Positions 1 to 9,275 of a DNA stretch of 64,000 nt are shown piece by piece (within the stretch, counting starts at the first letter, position 1; every line of letters begins with the position of its first letter). The translations under genes were made by a program, and so were the position numbers. This stretch comes from JAIQFF01 sp963725615 (GTDB taxonomy: Bacteria > Acidobacteriota > Terriglobia > Terriglobales > Acidobacteriaceae): positions 62,001-126,000 of the forward strand of contig CAVRZO010000002.1 of assembly GCA_963725615.1 (NCBI GenBank), in the 5' to 3' direction. The notes beneath the pieces were generated by a model. The model saw only the letters and a list, made by a program, of their open reading frames with translations, searched no databases and was not told the DNA's origin.

Positions 1-36
1 CAGGCTCTGGTGAAAAAGGTCGGCCTGCCGCAATGA
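1..36 (+). CDS. 3' end of an unidentified gene cut by the window edge
   Basis: Frame 1 is open from the first base to a TGA at 34-36 and gives eleven residues ending KKVGLPQ. A gene reading in from the left on the same strand as the hydroxylase genes would look like this, but eleven residues cannot identify a family and the frame could be open by chance. Confidence 0.25.
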   Translation, partial: QALVKKVGLPQ

Positions 37-132
37 CGGCAATGCGAATCGATCAAAATGTCTTCGACGCCGTGTATCATTTCAGTCAACGGCCTCAACT
101 TTTTGGGAGCGTTCGCGGTTAGGAGGGGTCGC

Positions 133-628
133 ATGGCTACGATTGAGCTTGCTATCAACGGACGTCCCTACACGGTTGAGGCGGATTCTCAGATCAGTCT
201 TCTGACGGTATTGCGCGAGAATCTTGATCTGACCGGAACCAAGTACGGCTGCGGAGAGGGCCAGTGTGGCGCCTGCACCGTCCTGGTCGATGGAAGGGCC
301 CAACGGTCTTGCGTCACGCGAGCCGAAAACGTCGCGACAAAGACAGATCACCACCATTGAAGGTCTTGCGTGCGGCGACCAGCTTCATCCGGTACAGGAG
401 GCATTTCTGGAAGAGGGCGCGCTGCAATGCGGGTACTGCACTCCGGGCATGATCCTATCGACGGTGGCGCTACTCAGTCGAAACGATCATCCCACGCGAA
501 CCGAGATCATCGACTCCCTCGACGGTAACCTCTGTCGTTGTGGAGCCTACTCTCGAATCATCAGCGCGGTGCAAAGGGCCGCGACGAGACTGGCTAAATC
601 AGACATGGGCAAGGGATGCCGGCAATGA
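133..628 (+). pseudogene. (2Fe-2S)-binding subunit of a molybdenum hydroxylase (isoquinoline 1-oxidoreductase alpha-like), frameshifted
   Basis: Small iron-sulfur subunit that passes electrons from the molybdopterin subunit. The N-terminal half carries the plant-ferredoxin-type motif GCGEGQCGACTV; the C-terminal half carries the second cluster motifs QCGYCTPGM and NLCRCGAY. The halves lie in different frames: frame 1 runs to a TGA at 358-360 and frame 2 picks up near 338-345. Dropping one A from the run near 339-341 gives a continuous protein of about 164 residues, the usual length. The ATG at 133 has AGGAGGGG at 121-128. The stop overlaps the next start as ATGA at 625-628, indicating translational coupling. 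Either a sequencing insertion or a broken gene. Confidence 0.88.
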
Positions 629-2779
629 GCGATACCACGCGTATTTCAGCTCCGTGGGAGCCCGAGCGTTATGAGCTTGCGTCTCCTCCTGTGTATCGCT
701 TTGATCTCGATCGGCGCGATTTTTTCAAGTTCCTCGGTGCCGGCGTTTTGGTGTTTTCCGTTCTGAAACAGGCTGCCTGGTCGCAGGAATCCGGCAGAGC
801 AGGAGCACAGAAAGGAGATTCACTACCCAGGGAAATTGACGCCTGGCTGCACATTGGTGAGAACGGCAGAGTGACGGTGTACACAGGAAAAGTGGAGGTG
901 GGTCAGAACGTCCGCACCTCGCTGAGCCAGGGTGTCGCCGAGGAACTTCGTCTCCCCGTGGAACAGATCGACCTGGTCATGGGCGATACTCAGCTCGCCC
1001 CTTTCGACATGGGCACATTCGGAAGCCGGACAACCCCTACCATGAATCTGCAACTGCGCAAGGTGGCTGCCTCGGCGCGCGATCTGTTGATTGATCTGGC
1101 AGCTGCCCGGTGGCAGACCAATCGCCAGCATCTAATCGCTGCGGATGGCAAAGTCGTGGATCCAATAACCAAGGGATCCTTAGAATACGCCGCGCTGGTT
1201 AAGGGGCAGAGGCTTGCACAACGCATTCCAGCCGAAGATCCACTCACCCCTGCGGCAAGTTGGACCGTGATGGGTCAATCGCTCCCCAAGCTGAATGGTA
1301 TAGATTTTGTGACCGGGAAACACCGCTATCCATCGGACCAGAAGTTACCGGACATGTGGTACGGCAAAATCCTGCGCCCGCCTGCTTTTGGAGCGACGCT
1401 GCTTTCAGTAGACTCAAAGAAAGCAGAACAGATGGGCGCCACGGTGGTCCGTGACGGCAATTTTGTTGGCGTTGCCGCGCCGAGTTCCGGGCTGTCCGCC
1501 GCTGCGATCGCTTCCATCCACGCTGAATGGAAGTCCGAGCCGCAGCCTTCGAGCAAAGAGCTTTTTGACTACCTGAAAAAGAATACAGACGACGGCACGG
1601 ACCCTTCCGACCGCTATGAGGTCGGCAATGTGGATGAAGCCTTCGCTTCCTCCGGGCCGCGTGTGCAACGGACTTATGCGGTGTCTTACATCGCGCACGT
1701 GCCTCTCGAGCCTCGCGCAGCGTTGGCGAAGTGGGACGGCGACAACCTAACTGTCTGGACTGGAACCCAGCGCCCCTTTGGAGTACGAGGCGAACTTGCC
1801 GAAGCCTTTCGGATGCCCGAAGACCGGGTGCGGGTGCTGATGCCGGATACCGGATCGGCCTATGGCGGCAAACATACAGGGGAGACGGCCATCGAGGCGG
1901 CGCGACTGGCGCGCGCGGCCCGGCGCCCGGTTAAGGTGGTTTGGACCCGTGAAGAGGAGTTCACGTGGGCCTATTTTCGCCCTGCTGGTGTCATTGATGT
2001 TGCCGGAGGGGTTCGGAGCGACGGCACTATTACAGCCTGGGAGTTCCACAACTACAATTCCGGTTCTGCGGGACTCCGTACCTACTACGAAATTCCAAAC
2101 CAGCGCATCGTCTTTCACCCGGTGCGTTCTCCATTGCGGCAAGGGTCATATCGCGCGCTTGCCGCCACGGCAAACCATTTTGCGCGCGAGTCGTACATGG
2201 ACGAACTGGCGAGCGCTTTGAAGATGGATCCGCTTGAGGTTCCGCATGAAGAATCTGAAAAACGAAAGACTGCGCGCAGTTTTCCAGGCTGCGGCGGATA
2301 AGTTCGGCTGGGGAAAGCGGAAGGCTGGGCCAGATCAGGGATTTGGAATGGGCGGCGGCTACGAAAAGCTGGGAAATATTGCGACCTTCGCCGAGGTCAA
2401 TGTGGATCGCAAGGCCAAAGTGGTGAAAGTTGTCCGGATCGTTTCCGCTTTCGAGTGCGGCGCCATCGTGAACCCTGAAAACCTCCGCAATCAGGTCGAA
2501 GGATCGAACGTTCAGGGGATGGGTGGGGCTCTCTTCGAAGCCATCCAATTTGAGAACGGCAGAATCCTCAATGGCAGGATGTCGCAATATCGCGTTCCTC
2601 GCTTCAGCGACCTTCCCTTCATCGAGACCGTCTTGCTCGACCGCAAGGACCTTCCCTCGGCTGGAGCGGGAGAGTGCCCGATGATCGGACTGGCGCCAGC
2701 GATTGCGAATGCCATCTTTGACGCCACCGGAGTCCGGCTGCGCTCGCTGCCGCTGGTGCCAGGCCTGAACCTCGCGTAA
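625..2779 (+). pseudogene. Molybdopterin-binding large subunit of xanthine dehydrogenase/isoquinoline oxidoreductase family, frameshifted
   Basis: Catalytic subunit of a periplasmic aldehyde or N-heterocycle hydroxylase (IorB-like). A twin-arginine signal (RRDFFKFLGAGV) lies about 25 residues from the start, so folded export is expected. Family signatures include VEVGQNVRTSLSQ, GDTQLAPFDMGTFGSRTTP, GSAYGGKHTGE and the late GAGECPMIGLAPAIANA segment near the active-site end. Frame 1 stops at 2299-2301 after a nonsense tail, while the homologous sequence (RFRMKNLKNERLRAV) continues in frame 2 from about 2234. Removing one T in CGCTTGAGG near 2233-2234 restores about 717 residues, full family length. 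I chose the ATG at 625 because it overlaps the upstream stop and AAGGGA precedes it. The specific substrate cannot be assigned. Confidence 0.88.
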
Positions 2780-2790
2780 GGCGCCAACAA

Positions 2791-3219
2791 TCAGAGTCGC
2801 TCAAGAGTCAGCCGATCGGGTTCGCCGGAAAAGTACTTTTGCAAGGCATCATTGAAGATCTTGTTTTCGGAAGTCGCCGCGGCGAACAAGGTCATTGAAG
2901 ATCGAAACTTCAGATCGTCAGGGTATCCGAATATCTGGTTGATCAACCGACCTTCTACAAGGTTCACAAGCCGGGTACACTCTCTGATTCGTGGCCCCAG
3001 AACCGGGTGTTTCAAATACATCTGGGCTTCGTCCCGTGAAGTGATTGCGAAATGAACTGCCGCCTCACTATTTCCCAGCCCTCGAAGCTGAGGGAAAATG
3101 AACCACATCCAGTGGCTCTGTTTCTGTCCCTCCCCCAGTTCTGCGCAAACCTGCTCGAACACTGGATTTTGGGCGTCCACGAAACGTTGCAGATTGTGAG
3201 GATCATTCGCACTCGTCAT
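2791..3219 (-). CDS. DUF1810 family protein
   Basis: A 142-residue soluble protein with the DUF1810 pattern: N-terminal NLQRFVDAQNPVFEQVCAEL, the conserved SHWMWFIFPQLRGLG block, and C-terminal FGYPDDLKFRSSMTLFA. The family is widespread in bacteria and sometimes called calpastatin-like, without an established biochemical role. It faces the molybdenum hydroxylase gene tail to tail, 11 bases apart, and stands alone. Length matches the family. Family assignment is firm; function is unknown. Confidence 0.88.
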   Translation of the reverse strand: MTSANDPHNLQRFVDAQNPVFEQVCAELGEGQKQSHWMWFIFPQLRGLGNSEAAVHFAITSRDEAQMYLKHPVLGPRIRECTRLVNLVEGRLINQIFGYPDDLKFRSSMTLFAAATSENKIFNDALQKYFSGEPDRLTLERL

Positions 3220-3334
3220 CTGCCGCTACCCTGAGTCTTCCCACCCCAGTCTGTCATGTTACATGGGTTGGGCCGACGGATTTCTTCTAGCCCAAGAAGC
3301 GGGCCGCAAACGAAAACGCCCTGACTCGGCAGAG

Positions 3335-3619
3335 TCAAAACCCTTCCCCGTGATTCGCTTCGGGCTTCTGTCGTCCGCCATTTTGGATTTCAAGTGAGTC
3401 CTCAACCAGTAAGGGAATGACGAGTTTAAGAGAATCTATTTCTCTTCGCAGCCGGGCAAGCTCACTCTCTTTCTGCCGTAGCAGGTAAGCATTCCGCGCC
3501 GCAGTCAAGAGGCGGGCATATTCCATGATCTCCATGGCGGCTTTAGTGAATTTGTTTACCGCTTCGGTGTAGGTCGCCATGAGTAGCGGAGCATCCAGCG
3601 CGACCTCTTTTTTGCGCAC
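3335..3619 (-). CDS. Hypothetical protein, paralog of the next gene upstream
   Basis: Small helical protein I do not recognise. Its MATYTEAVNKFTKAA segment matches MATYTDAMNKFTKAA of the gene at 3829-4188, and similarity extends upstream (KKEVA versus KKDVA), so this is a tandem duplicate pair. The C-terminal half is charged and probably coiled-coil (ESELARLRREIDSLKL). I place the start at a GTG at 3619, equivalent to the MWKK start of the paralog; an ATG at 3580 just before ATYT is an alternative. The reading frame is open further upstream to 3802 but that part shares nothing with the paralog. Confidence 0.5.
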   Translation of the reverse strand: MRKKEVALDAPLLMATYTEAVNKFTKAAMEIMEYARLLTAARNAYLLRQKESELARLRREIDSLKLVIPLLVEDSLEIQNGGRQKPEANHGEGF

Positions 3620-3828
3620 GGTCTTGATGACCCGGAGTGGATTTCCGAGAATGGGCGCGATTTGATTTCGCAGAGAGAGAAACAGCGGCATGGCCTGGAA
3701 TACCATGGCGTCAGCATACCCGGGACAAAGTCGAAAAATGGACGCAGTACATTGCGATCCCGAGAGCTCAAGGCTAATGCGAGTCGGGCGTCCCCCGAGC
3801 ACTGCTCTAGATTTTCACGGAAGAGGCT

Positions 3829-4188
3829 TTATCCAGTTGCGGTGTTCTCGCCGTTGGTTCTGATCGCCTCAACTTTTTTCTTATCGGGAGAGGGTTCACC
3901 CAAATGAGCGCTAACCACCTGCTCCATCTGCGTCATAAGCGACCGCAATGCCTGGTCGCCGGCCTCTAGGGTGTTGTGAAGTGCCGTGCTGGCCGTCATA
4001 GCGGCCTGGTAAGCATCCCGAGCCTCACTTAAAAGGTGCACGTGGTCCATGAAGGCTGTGGCCGCCTTGGTGAATTTATTCATCGCATCCGTATATGTCG
4101 CCATCGACGGCGGTGGCGGTGTGCTCGGCGCGACATCCTTCTTCCACATTGCTTGCTCTGTGCTCACGGTGACTTCCTTCTTCCACAT
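3829..4188 (-). CDS. Hypothetical protein, paralog of the next gene downstream
   Basis: About 119 residues, unrecognised. The N-terminus holds a short internal duplication, MWKKEV then MWKKDV thirteen residues later, then a proline run, then the MATYTDAMNKFTKAA block shared with the downstream gene. The rest is predicted alpha-helical (LLSEARDAYQAA, LMTQMEQVVSAHL). No signal peptide or membrane segment. The start is uncertain: ATG codons at 4296, 4188, 4149 and 4104 are all in frame and none has a clear ribosome binding site; 4188 keeps the segment shared with the paralog. Confidence 0.5.
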   Translation of the reverse strand: MWKKEVTVSTEQAMWKKDVAPSTPPPPSMATYTDAMNKFTKAATAFMDHVHLLSEARDAYQAAMTASTALHNTLEAGDQALRSLMTQMEQVVSAHLGEPSPDKKKVEAIRTNGENTATG

Positions 4189-4425
4189 GATTCGCTCGGT
4201 AATGCTGTCCGTTCTCGTAGGTTTCGGTTCCGCTCGTGCGATAGCCTGACCCCTAAAATATACACTCTTTACAATCAGAAGGATGCGGCGTGTCAAAGAA
4301 TTCTTCCGCCAGGAGACAAGTTTCTTAGCCGGAGATTCGCAACAGAGGGCGTCAACTCTGCGCTTGATGAATTCAAAGATGATGGCTTTTCTAACAACCG
4401 ATTAATTATTCACCGCAATGGCCGA

Positions 4426-5992
4426 TTAGTGTTTTTGTGCGAGGAGGCTGATCACGCTGATCCGCCCAAATTCCTTGACATCACGGTCCCCTCCGGCCGG
4501 AAGCCGAGAGGCCAGCGACGGCTCCTTCCAGGCCACGGAAACCACGCACAAGGGATCGCCAGATGGCACTCCGATCGTCCGCGCCGCCTCTGTAACCTCC
4601 TCGACCATTTCGGTGGGGCGAAAAGCCGGAGGGGCTGTCGAGGGTATGACGAAGCGGTGACCGCCGAGCCATTCCTCCGCGCCTTCTTCGAAGCGCACAG
4701 TGTCCAGGGCTTTGTCGTTTCGTGAGAGGTAGTATCTGAGCACATCGCGAGTCATGTCGTCTGCGAACAGCGGTGTACCACGCGGAACCGTCCGGCCGAT
4801 GTAGCTGATCGCTGCGGTCATAGCGCTTATGGGCATAACCCGCGCGTCATTCTCGGGCGAGGAGTGGATGGCCCAGAATGGTGCGACAACGGCACCCAGG
4901 AGCAATATCGGCACCCCACGCCCGCGCGGCAACCAGGCGAAGGCGGCTGAAATACCCGCTGTCAGAAAGGGCAGCAGATAGGTCTGGTGCCTGGAACCGG
5001 CGAAGGGAAACACCCGAAAGAGCGCAGCGATGAAACCCACTACAAAGGGAGATATGACCAGTAGCGCCGTGAGCTTCGGAGCTCTGGTCCGGCCTGTCAG
5101 CAGGGCGGCGAGCCCAGCTGCGAAGATCAACATAAACAGAAGCGCTAATGGGCGGAGACCGGTTGCGTATTGGAAGGTCTCGAAGAGCGATCTCCACACA
5201 AGCCCGAGGAGGGTCTCTCGCCCCGGCGCGTAAAAGTAGTGCCCGAGATAGTTCAAACTGCCGCTGGGATTGAATACACTCGCCCGGCGAATATGTCCAA
5301 AATATAAACCGCCTAGCAATGCCGCGAGGACAAACTGGTTCACAACCATCGCAAAAACGATACGGCGGGGCATATCGGCCTGGAACAAGCGGACCACGAC
5401 ATACAGGCCAAGAGAGCCCAGAACGATGATCGTAGTGTAGTTCGTCAGCAAGGCGCCTATGAGGAAGAGTGCCTGAACGATCGCCCAGATTGTCGAGCGC
5501 TCGCTGAATGCGCGCTCGGTCGCGTAAAGAGACCCGCACACGAAGCAAAGTAGAAGACCATACTGGCGGACTTCGGTTGAGGCAGTGATAGCCACTGGGG
5601 CTATCGCCATGAACCCAAGCCCGGCAAGTGCGGCAATCTCTCCGAGGCTGCGGCGCAGCCATGCGAATGCGAGACCGAGCGCCGCAGTTCCGCCGGCGAG
5701 GCTCGGCAACCTGAGAATCAGCTCGGTCCGCCCGCAAGACGAGAAGTCCGTGCAGGACCAGGATGAACAGCGGCGGGTGCGCCAACATGAGGGCTGCCCT
5801 GGAGGCTCCAAGCCAACTCGCTGGCCTGGCCGCGCCGAAGTGTTCGGCTTCATCGGGGTTTAGGTAGCAGGATCCAGCGTAGGCAAGGCGTATCGCGAAT
5901 GCCGCAGCGATGATCCCTAGCGCCAACCAGTTCGAGTTCTTGATGACCCACACCTCGAGCCGATCAGCCTCCGAGGGGTATTTGGTCGACAT
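4426..5992 (-). pseudogene. Glycosyltransferase family 39-like integral membrane protein, frameshifted
   Basis: Resembles polyprenyl-phosphate-sugar-dependent membrane glycosyltransferases (PMT/ArnT fold, GT39 or GT83). It has the early acidic loop motif YLNPDEAEHF after the first membrane segment, HPPLFILVLHGLL, then RLPSLAGG and many hydrophobic helices, with a soluble C-terminal part. The N-terminal portion (5992 to about 5736) and the remainder (about 5736 to 4426) are in different frames. Deleting one G in GCGGGCGG near 5731-5735 joins them as LLVLRRTELILRLPS, the expected family continuity, giving about 521 residues. The ATG at 5992 has a purine-rich AAGGAAGGG upstream. Acceptor and donor are unknown. 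No neighbouring polysaccharide genes. Confidence 0.8.
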
Positions 5993-6430
5993 GACGCCCT
6001 TCCTTTCCTCGATTTCCACAAGGCCACTCGGAAGGCTCAGTCGGTCGGATGTCCGGCCCAGATCTTCCAACGCGATGAACCTCAACACCGCGGGCGGTTG
6101 TAGAGCTACCGAGGGTCTTTCATATTCGTCTGCACTTTGGTTGGGCCTGACCTTGGGGTCCTAAGACGTCGCGGCTAGGAACAGAGGAGGCGAATCCACT
6201 GCAAAATCGGGGGATGTCTTTCGAAGCGGCGCGCAGGAAAGCTAGTGCGGGAGTGCTGGCTCGTCAATGGCACCTTAGTGCGGTGGCGTGGCTCTTCACT
6301 GCCTGGCTTCTGTACCTCCGAACAGCTCACTGGCGTAATCAGCGTTTACACTGGCAACCCCGCTCAACGAGTGAAATGGCTGTTACATCACCTATCGAGG
6401 CGGTACCGCAGGTTATGGGCGGGTTTCAGT
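5993..6430. other. Intergenic, no convincing gene
   Basis: Upstream region of the glycosyltransferase gene (left) and downstream region of the small membrane protein gene (right). Short open frames at 6214-6441 and 6245-6445 have no recognisable domain or ribosome binding site. I see no hairpin terminator or obvious promoter. Confidence 0.4.
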
Positions 6431-6826
6431 TTAGCGCGTGAATAGGCTCTGCAAGCCCGCCGAAACTGTGAACATCACTATACCAACCAGCACGGTCAGA
6501 AGTAGCGAGACGACGGAGGCGAAGACGACGCGCACGATCAATCGGGTTGCGGGCTTCTCGCCGGAGGCGAACGGAATCAGCGGAGCGATTACGGCGATCA
6601 TCGTCGACTGGCACAAGAACGAAACTACGAACCAGTATGTACCGCGTTGCCCAGCGGTGACAATGTCCTGTTCACGCCCGGGTAAACCAATCAGCGCAGC
6701 AACCACAATACCTTGCGCCATGTAGGCGAGGTAGGCGAGAGCAGCTGCGGCTGAGAGGCACGCACCAGTGGTCGCACGAACCCAGACGCCACGCCTTGCG
6801 TGCATCAGGATGGGGGTTGCTTCCAT
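6431..6826 (-). CDS. Small integral membrane protein of unknown function
   Basis: 131 residues with three likely transmembrane helices: around residues 20-45 (CLSAAAALAYLAYMAQGIVV), 67-85 (WFVVSFLCQSTMIAVIAPL) and 95-120 (VRVVFASVVSLLLTVLVGIV). A basic N-terminus (HARRGVWVR) suggests it stays cytoplasmic. No family recognised. Isolated, with about 280 bases before the next gene on the right. Hydrophobic patterning over the whole length supports a real gene. Confidence 0.55.
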   Translation of the reverse strand: MEATPILMHARRGVWVRATTGACLSAAAALAYLAYMAQGIVVAALIGLPGREQDIVTAGQRGTYWFVVSFLCQSTMIAVIAPLIPFASGEKPATRLIVRVVFASVVSLLLTVLVGIVMFTVSAGLQSLFTR

Positions 6827-7104
6827 ACGTCGGAAACTTTACGTCAAAACGGGGGCAAAATCCACGTGAACTCGGCGGCTTATCCGCATGGCTAACGGCC
6901 AAATCTCGGCCGAACCGACATCGCGAAACATGAAGTCGGGTCTCTCAGTAAGCAAGTTGAGCTGCTTCTCGAAGAAAGTCTGGAGTTTCGAGATCGAGGG
7001 AGCATCGCCGCGTCCCGCAAAAGGACGGTCGTCAATAGAAGGATCGATTGTCAGTAGCCAGTCCCTCCCCAGTTCTGGGGTAGAATCTTGGTGGCCTACC
7101 TCCC

Positions 7105-7599
7105 ATGACGAAGCGCAGTCGCGATAAAGCCTCCTTCCCGCTGGAGGACACCCACTTCGCCATGAAGCAGCGTAAGGCTGTCCCGCATGAGTTCGTGCTC
7201 GACGCGATCGCGCCGCTGTCGCCCGAGACTCGCTCCATGTTTGGCTGCCTCGCGGTCTACGTTCAGGACAAGCTTGTCCTCATCCTTCGCGACAAGCGCG
7301 ATGGCACGGCAGACAACGGAGTGTGGCTGGCTACGACCGAGGAACACCACCAGAGTCTGCGGCGGGAGTTTCCGAACATGCGCTCGATTCAGGTGTTCGG
7401 GAAGAAGGTGACAGGCTGGCAGGTCCTCCCGGCCGACGTGAAGGATTTCGAAGAGACCGCGCTGCAGGCATGCGAGCTTGTCCTCGCGGGAGATCCTCGA
7501 ATCGGGAAGGTGCCGGGAACACGGCCTGCTTCGAGTTCGGGGGTTAAGAAGACGGCAAGATCCCCGAAGAGTACGAGGAACGCGCGTGCGAAGGCGTGA
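7105..7599 (+). CDS. Conserved hypothetical protein, possibly TfoX N-terminal-like
   Basis: 164 residues. The core (HEFVLDAIAPLSPETRSMFG, VYVQDKLVLILRD, NGVWLATTEEHHQSLRREFP, TGWQVLPADVKDFEE) reads as a conserved soluble family seen across soil bacteria. The MFG...VY..DKLVL stretch is reminiscent of the TfoX/Sxy N-terminal domain, but this is only my impression. The C-terminus is a lysine/arginine/serine-rich tail typical of disordered or nucleic-acid-binding extensions. An internal ATG at 7162 (MKQRKAVPHEF), preceded by GGAGG at some distance, may be the true start. Monocistronic, upstream of the transhydrogenase operon. Confidence 0.65.
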   Translation: MTKRSRDKASFPLEDTHFAMKQRKAVPHEFVLDAIAPLSPETRSMFGCLAVYVQDKLVLILRDKRDGTADNGVWLATTEEHHQSLRREFPNMRSIQVFGKKVTGWQVLPADVKDFEETALQACELVLAGDPRIGKVPGTRPASSSGVKKTARSPKSTRNARAKA

Positions 7600-7742
7600 C
7601 GAATGTGAAAAGCGAACTGAGGTTGAGTCTTGCACGGGGCGCAGCGGGAAAACGAATCCGTAGCGGTTCTTATCTGTCGCTCCGTCTGGTTCCCGCGACC
7701 TCCTGACCACGTAAGAACTTCCACTAGAAAGGAAGCAACCTT

Positions 7743-8915
7743 GTGATTGTCGGCGTTCCGAGAGAGAGTTATCCCGGTGAGCGGCGCGTGGGCTTGGTGC
7801 CCATGGTATTGCCGAGTCTGGTAAAGGCGGGCTTTGAAGTTGTCATAGAAGCTGGCGCTGGGGAGGAAGCAGGTTATCCGGACCAGCACTATATCGAAAA
7901 GGGCGCAAAGATTCTCCGCGACCGGGCCGCCGTGTTTAGCGCGGCAGATATTGTCGTCCAAGTCCTGTGCTATGGCTCCAATGATGTCACCGGCGCGGCG
8001 GATCTTCCTCTTTTGCGTCGGGAGCAGGTTCTCATTGGATTCCTGCGGCCGCTGGGGTCGCTGGAAGTGATCCGGCAAATCGCCGACACCGGTGTTACAT
8101 CTTTTGCCATCGAACTGATACCTCGGACGACCCGCGCTCAGAGTATGGATGCACTTTCCTCCATAGGAACGATTTGCGGTTACAAGGCAGTACTGATTGC
8201 GGCCGATACGCTGCCCCGGTTCTTTCCCATGCTTACGACTGCGGCGGGAACTATCACACCCGCACGGGTGTTTGTGATTGGCGCCGGGGTCGCGGGATTG
8301 CAGGCTATCTCCACGGCAAGAAGGCTGGGCGCGGTGGCCCAGGCGTATGATCTGCGGCCTGCGGCCAAGGAGCAGGTGCAGAGTCTCGGTGGCCGTTTTG
8401 TCGAACTTCCGATCGAGGCGAAAGACGCTCAGGATGCGCGTGGCTATGGCACGCAGCAGGATGAGTCCTTCTATCAACGGCAGCGTGAGCTTCTGGGGCG
8501 CGTGGTGGCGGAGAGTGATGTTGTAATTACGGCGGCCGTGATTCCCGGGAAGAGATCGCCAGCGCTAGTGACCGAAGAAATGGTAAAAGGGATGGCGCCC
8601 GGCTCGGTGATTGTTGATCTGGCGGCCGAGCGCGGGGGAAACTGTGAACTGACGCGCCCCGGCGAAACCGTCGTTGCCCACGGCGTCACCATTGTCGGGC
8701 GGATCAACGTCTCCACCGGTGTGCCCTATCATGCCAGCCAGATGTATGCGCGCAATATCACGGCATTTCTGTTGCACCTAGTGAAGGATGGCAAGCTGCA
8801 GCTTGACTTGGAAGACGAAATCATTCGCGAAACGCTGTTGACCCGGGGTGGGGAACTGGTCAACCAGCGCGTGCGAGAGTTCTTCTCGCAACCTGAGCCG
8901 ATTTCTGCCGGCTAG
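7743..8915 (+). CDS. pntA: NAD(P) transhydrogenase subunit alpha part 1 (NAD(H)-binding domain I)
   Basis: First gene of a three-gene proton-translocating transhydrogenase operon that makes NADPH from NADH at the expense of the proton gradient. 390 residues with the alanine-dehydrogenase/PNT fold: N-terminal GVPRESYPGERRVGLVP, the nucleotide-binding IGAGVAGLQAISTARRLGA, and GSVIVDLAAERGGN. This is the split-subunit form (as in Rhodospirillum) where the membrane part of alpha is a separate gene. Start is GTG at 7743, preceded by AAAGGAAG; no better ATG exists near it. Followed after 63 bases by the membrane subunit. Confidence 0.95.
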   Translation: MIVGVPRESYPGERRVGLVPMVLPSLVKAGFEVVIEAGAGEEAGYPDQHYIEKGAKILRDRAAVFSAADIVVQVLCYGSNDVTGAADLPLLRREQVLIGFLRPLGSLEVIRQIADTGVTSFAIELIPRTTRAQSMDALSSIGTICGYKAVLIAADTLPRFFPMLTTAAGTITPARVFVIGAGVAGLQAISTARRLGAVAQAYDLRPAAKEQVQSLGGRFVELPIEAKDAQDARGYGTQQDESFYQRQRELLGRVVAESDVVITAAVIPGKRSPALVTEEMVKGMAPGSVIVDLAAERGGNCELTRPGETVVAHGVTIVGRINVSTGVPYHASQMYARNITAFLLHLVKDGKLQLDLEDEIIRETLLTRGGELVNQRVREFFSQPEPISAG

Positions 8916-8978
8916 CATTAGATTTCGTCGGCATCAAGCGCGCCGGCAACAATGATATTTCTTTGGGGTGGAGGAAGA

Positions 8979-9275
8979 ATGAGTTCCACGTTAATCAACG
9001 GCCTCTTCGTTTTCATGTTGTCGGCCTTCATCGGATTTGAAGTCATCCGCCGGGTTTCACCTTTGCTCCATACCCCACTGATGTCGCTGACCAATGCGCT
9101 TGACGCGATCGCCGTAGTCGGCGCCATTGTGCTCGTGGGCCGGCACGAGAGCAAGCTTTCATTCGTGCTCGGCATGCTGGCAGTCATCGCCGCCACCAGC
9201 AATATCGTCGGTGGCTTCCTGATTACCGACCGCATGCTCAAGATGTTCCACAGCAGCCGCCCAACCAAGCCATGA
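8979..9275 (+). CDS. NAD(P) transhydrogenase subunit alpha part 2 (membrane)
   Basis: 98-residue membrane subunit (PntAB type) forming part of the proton channel. Three hydrophobic helices: LINGLFVFMLSAFIGFEVI, ALDAIAVVGAIVLVG and VLGMLAVIAATSNIVGGFLI, with the family PLMSLTNALDAI loop between them. I chose the ATG at 8979 because GGAGGAAG lies directly upstream; the frame is open to an ATG at 8952, but that extension (IFLWGGG) is the translated ribosome binding site. The stop overlaps the next start as ATGA at 9272-9275. Confidence 0.93.
   Translation: MSSTLINGLFVFMLSAFIGFEVIRRVSPLLHTPLMSLTNALDAIAVVGAIVLVGRHESKLSFVLGMLAVIAATSNIVGGFLITDRMLKMFHSSRPTKP

Noticed and set aside
338..345. Programmed ribosomal frameshifting at the five +1 sites
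   Set aside because: The sites share no slippery heptamer, stop-codon context or internal Shine-Dalgarno at a fixed distance, and the affected families do not use frameshifting elsewhere.
6214..6445. Short plus-strand frames in the gap before the small membrane protein
   Set aside because: Low-quality composition and no ribosome binding site or homology-like motif.
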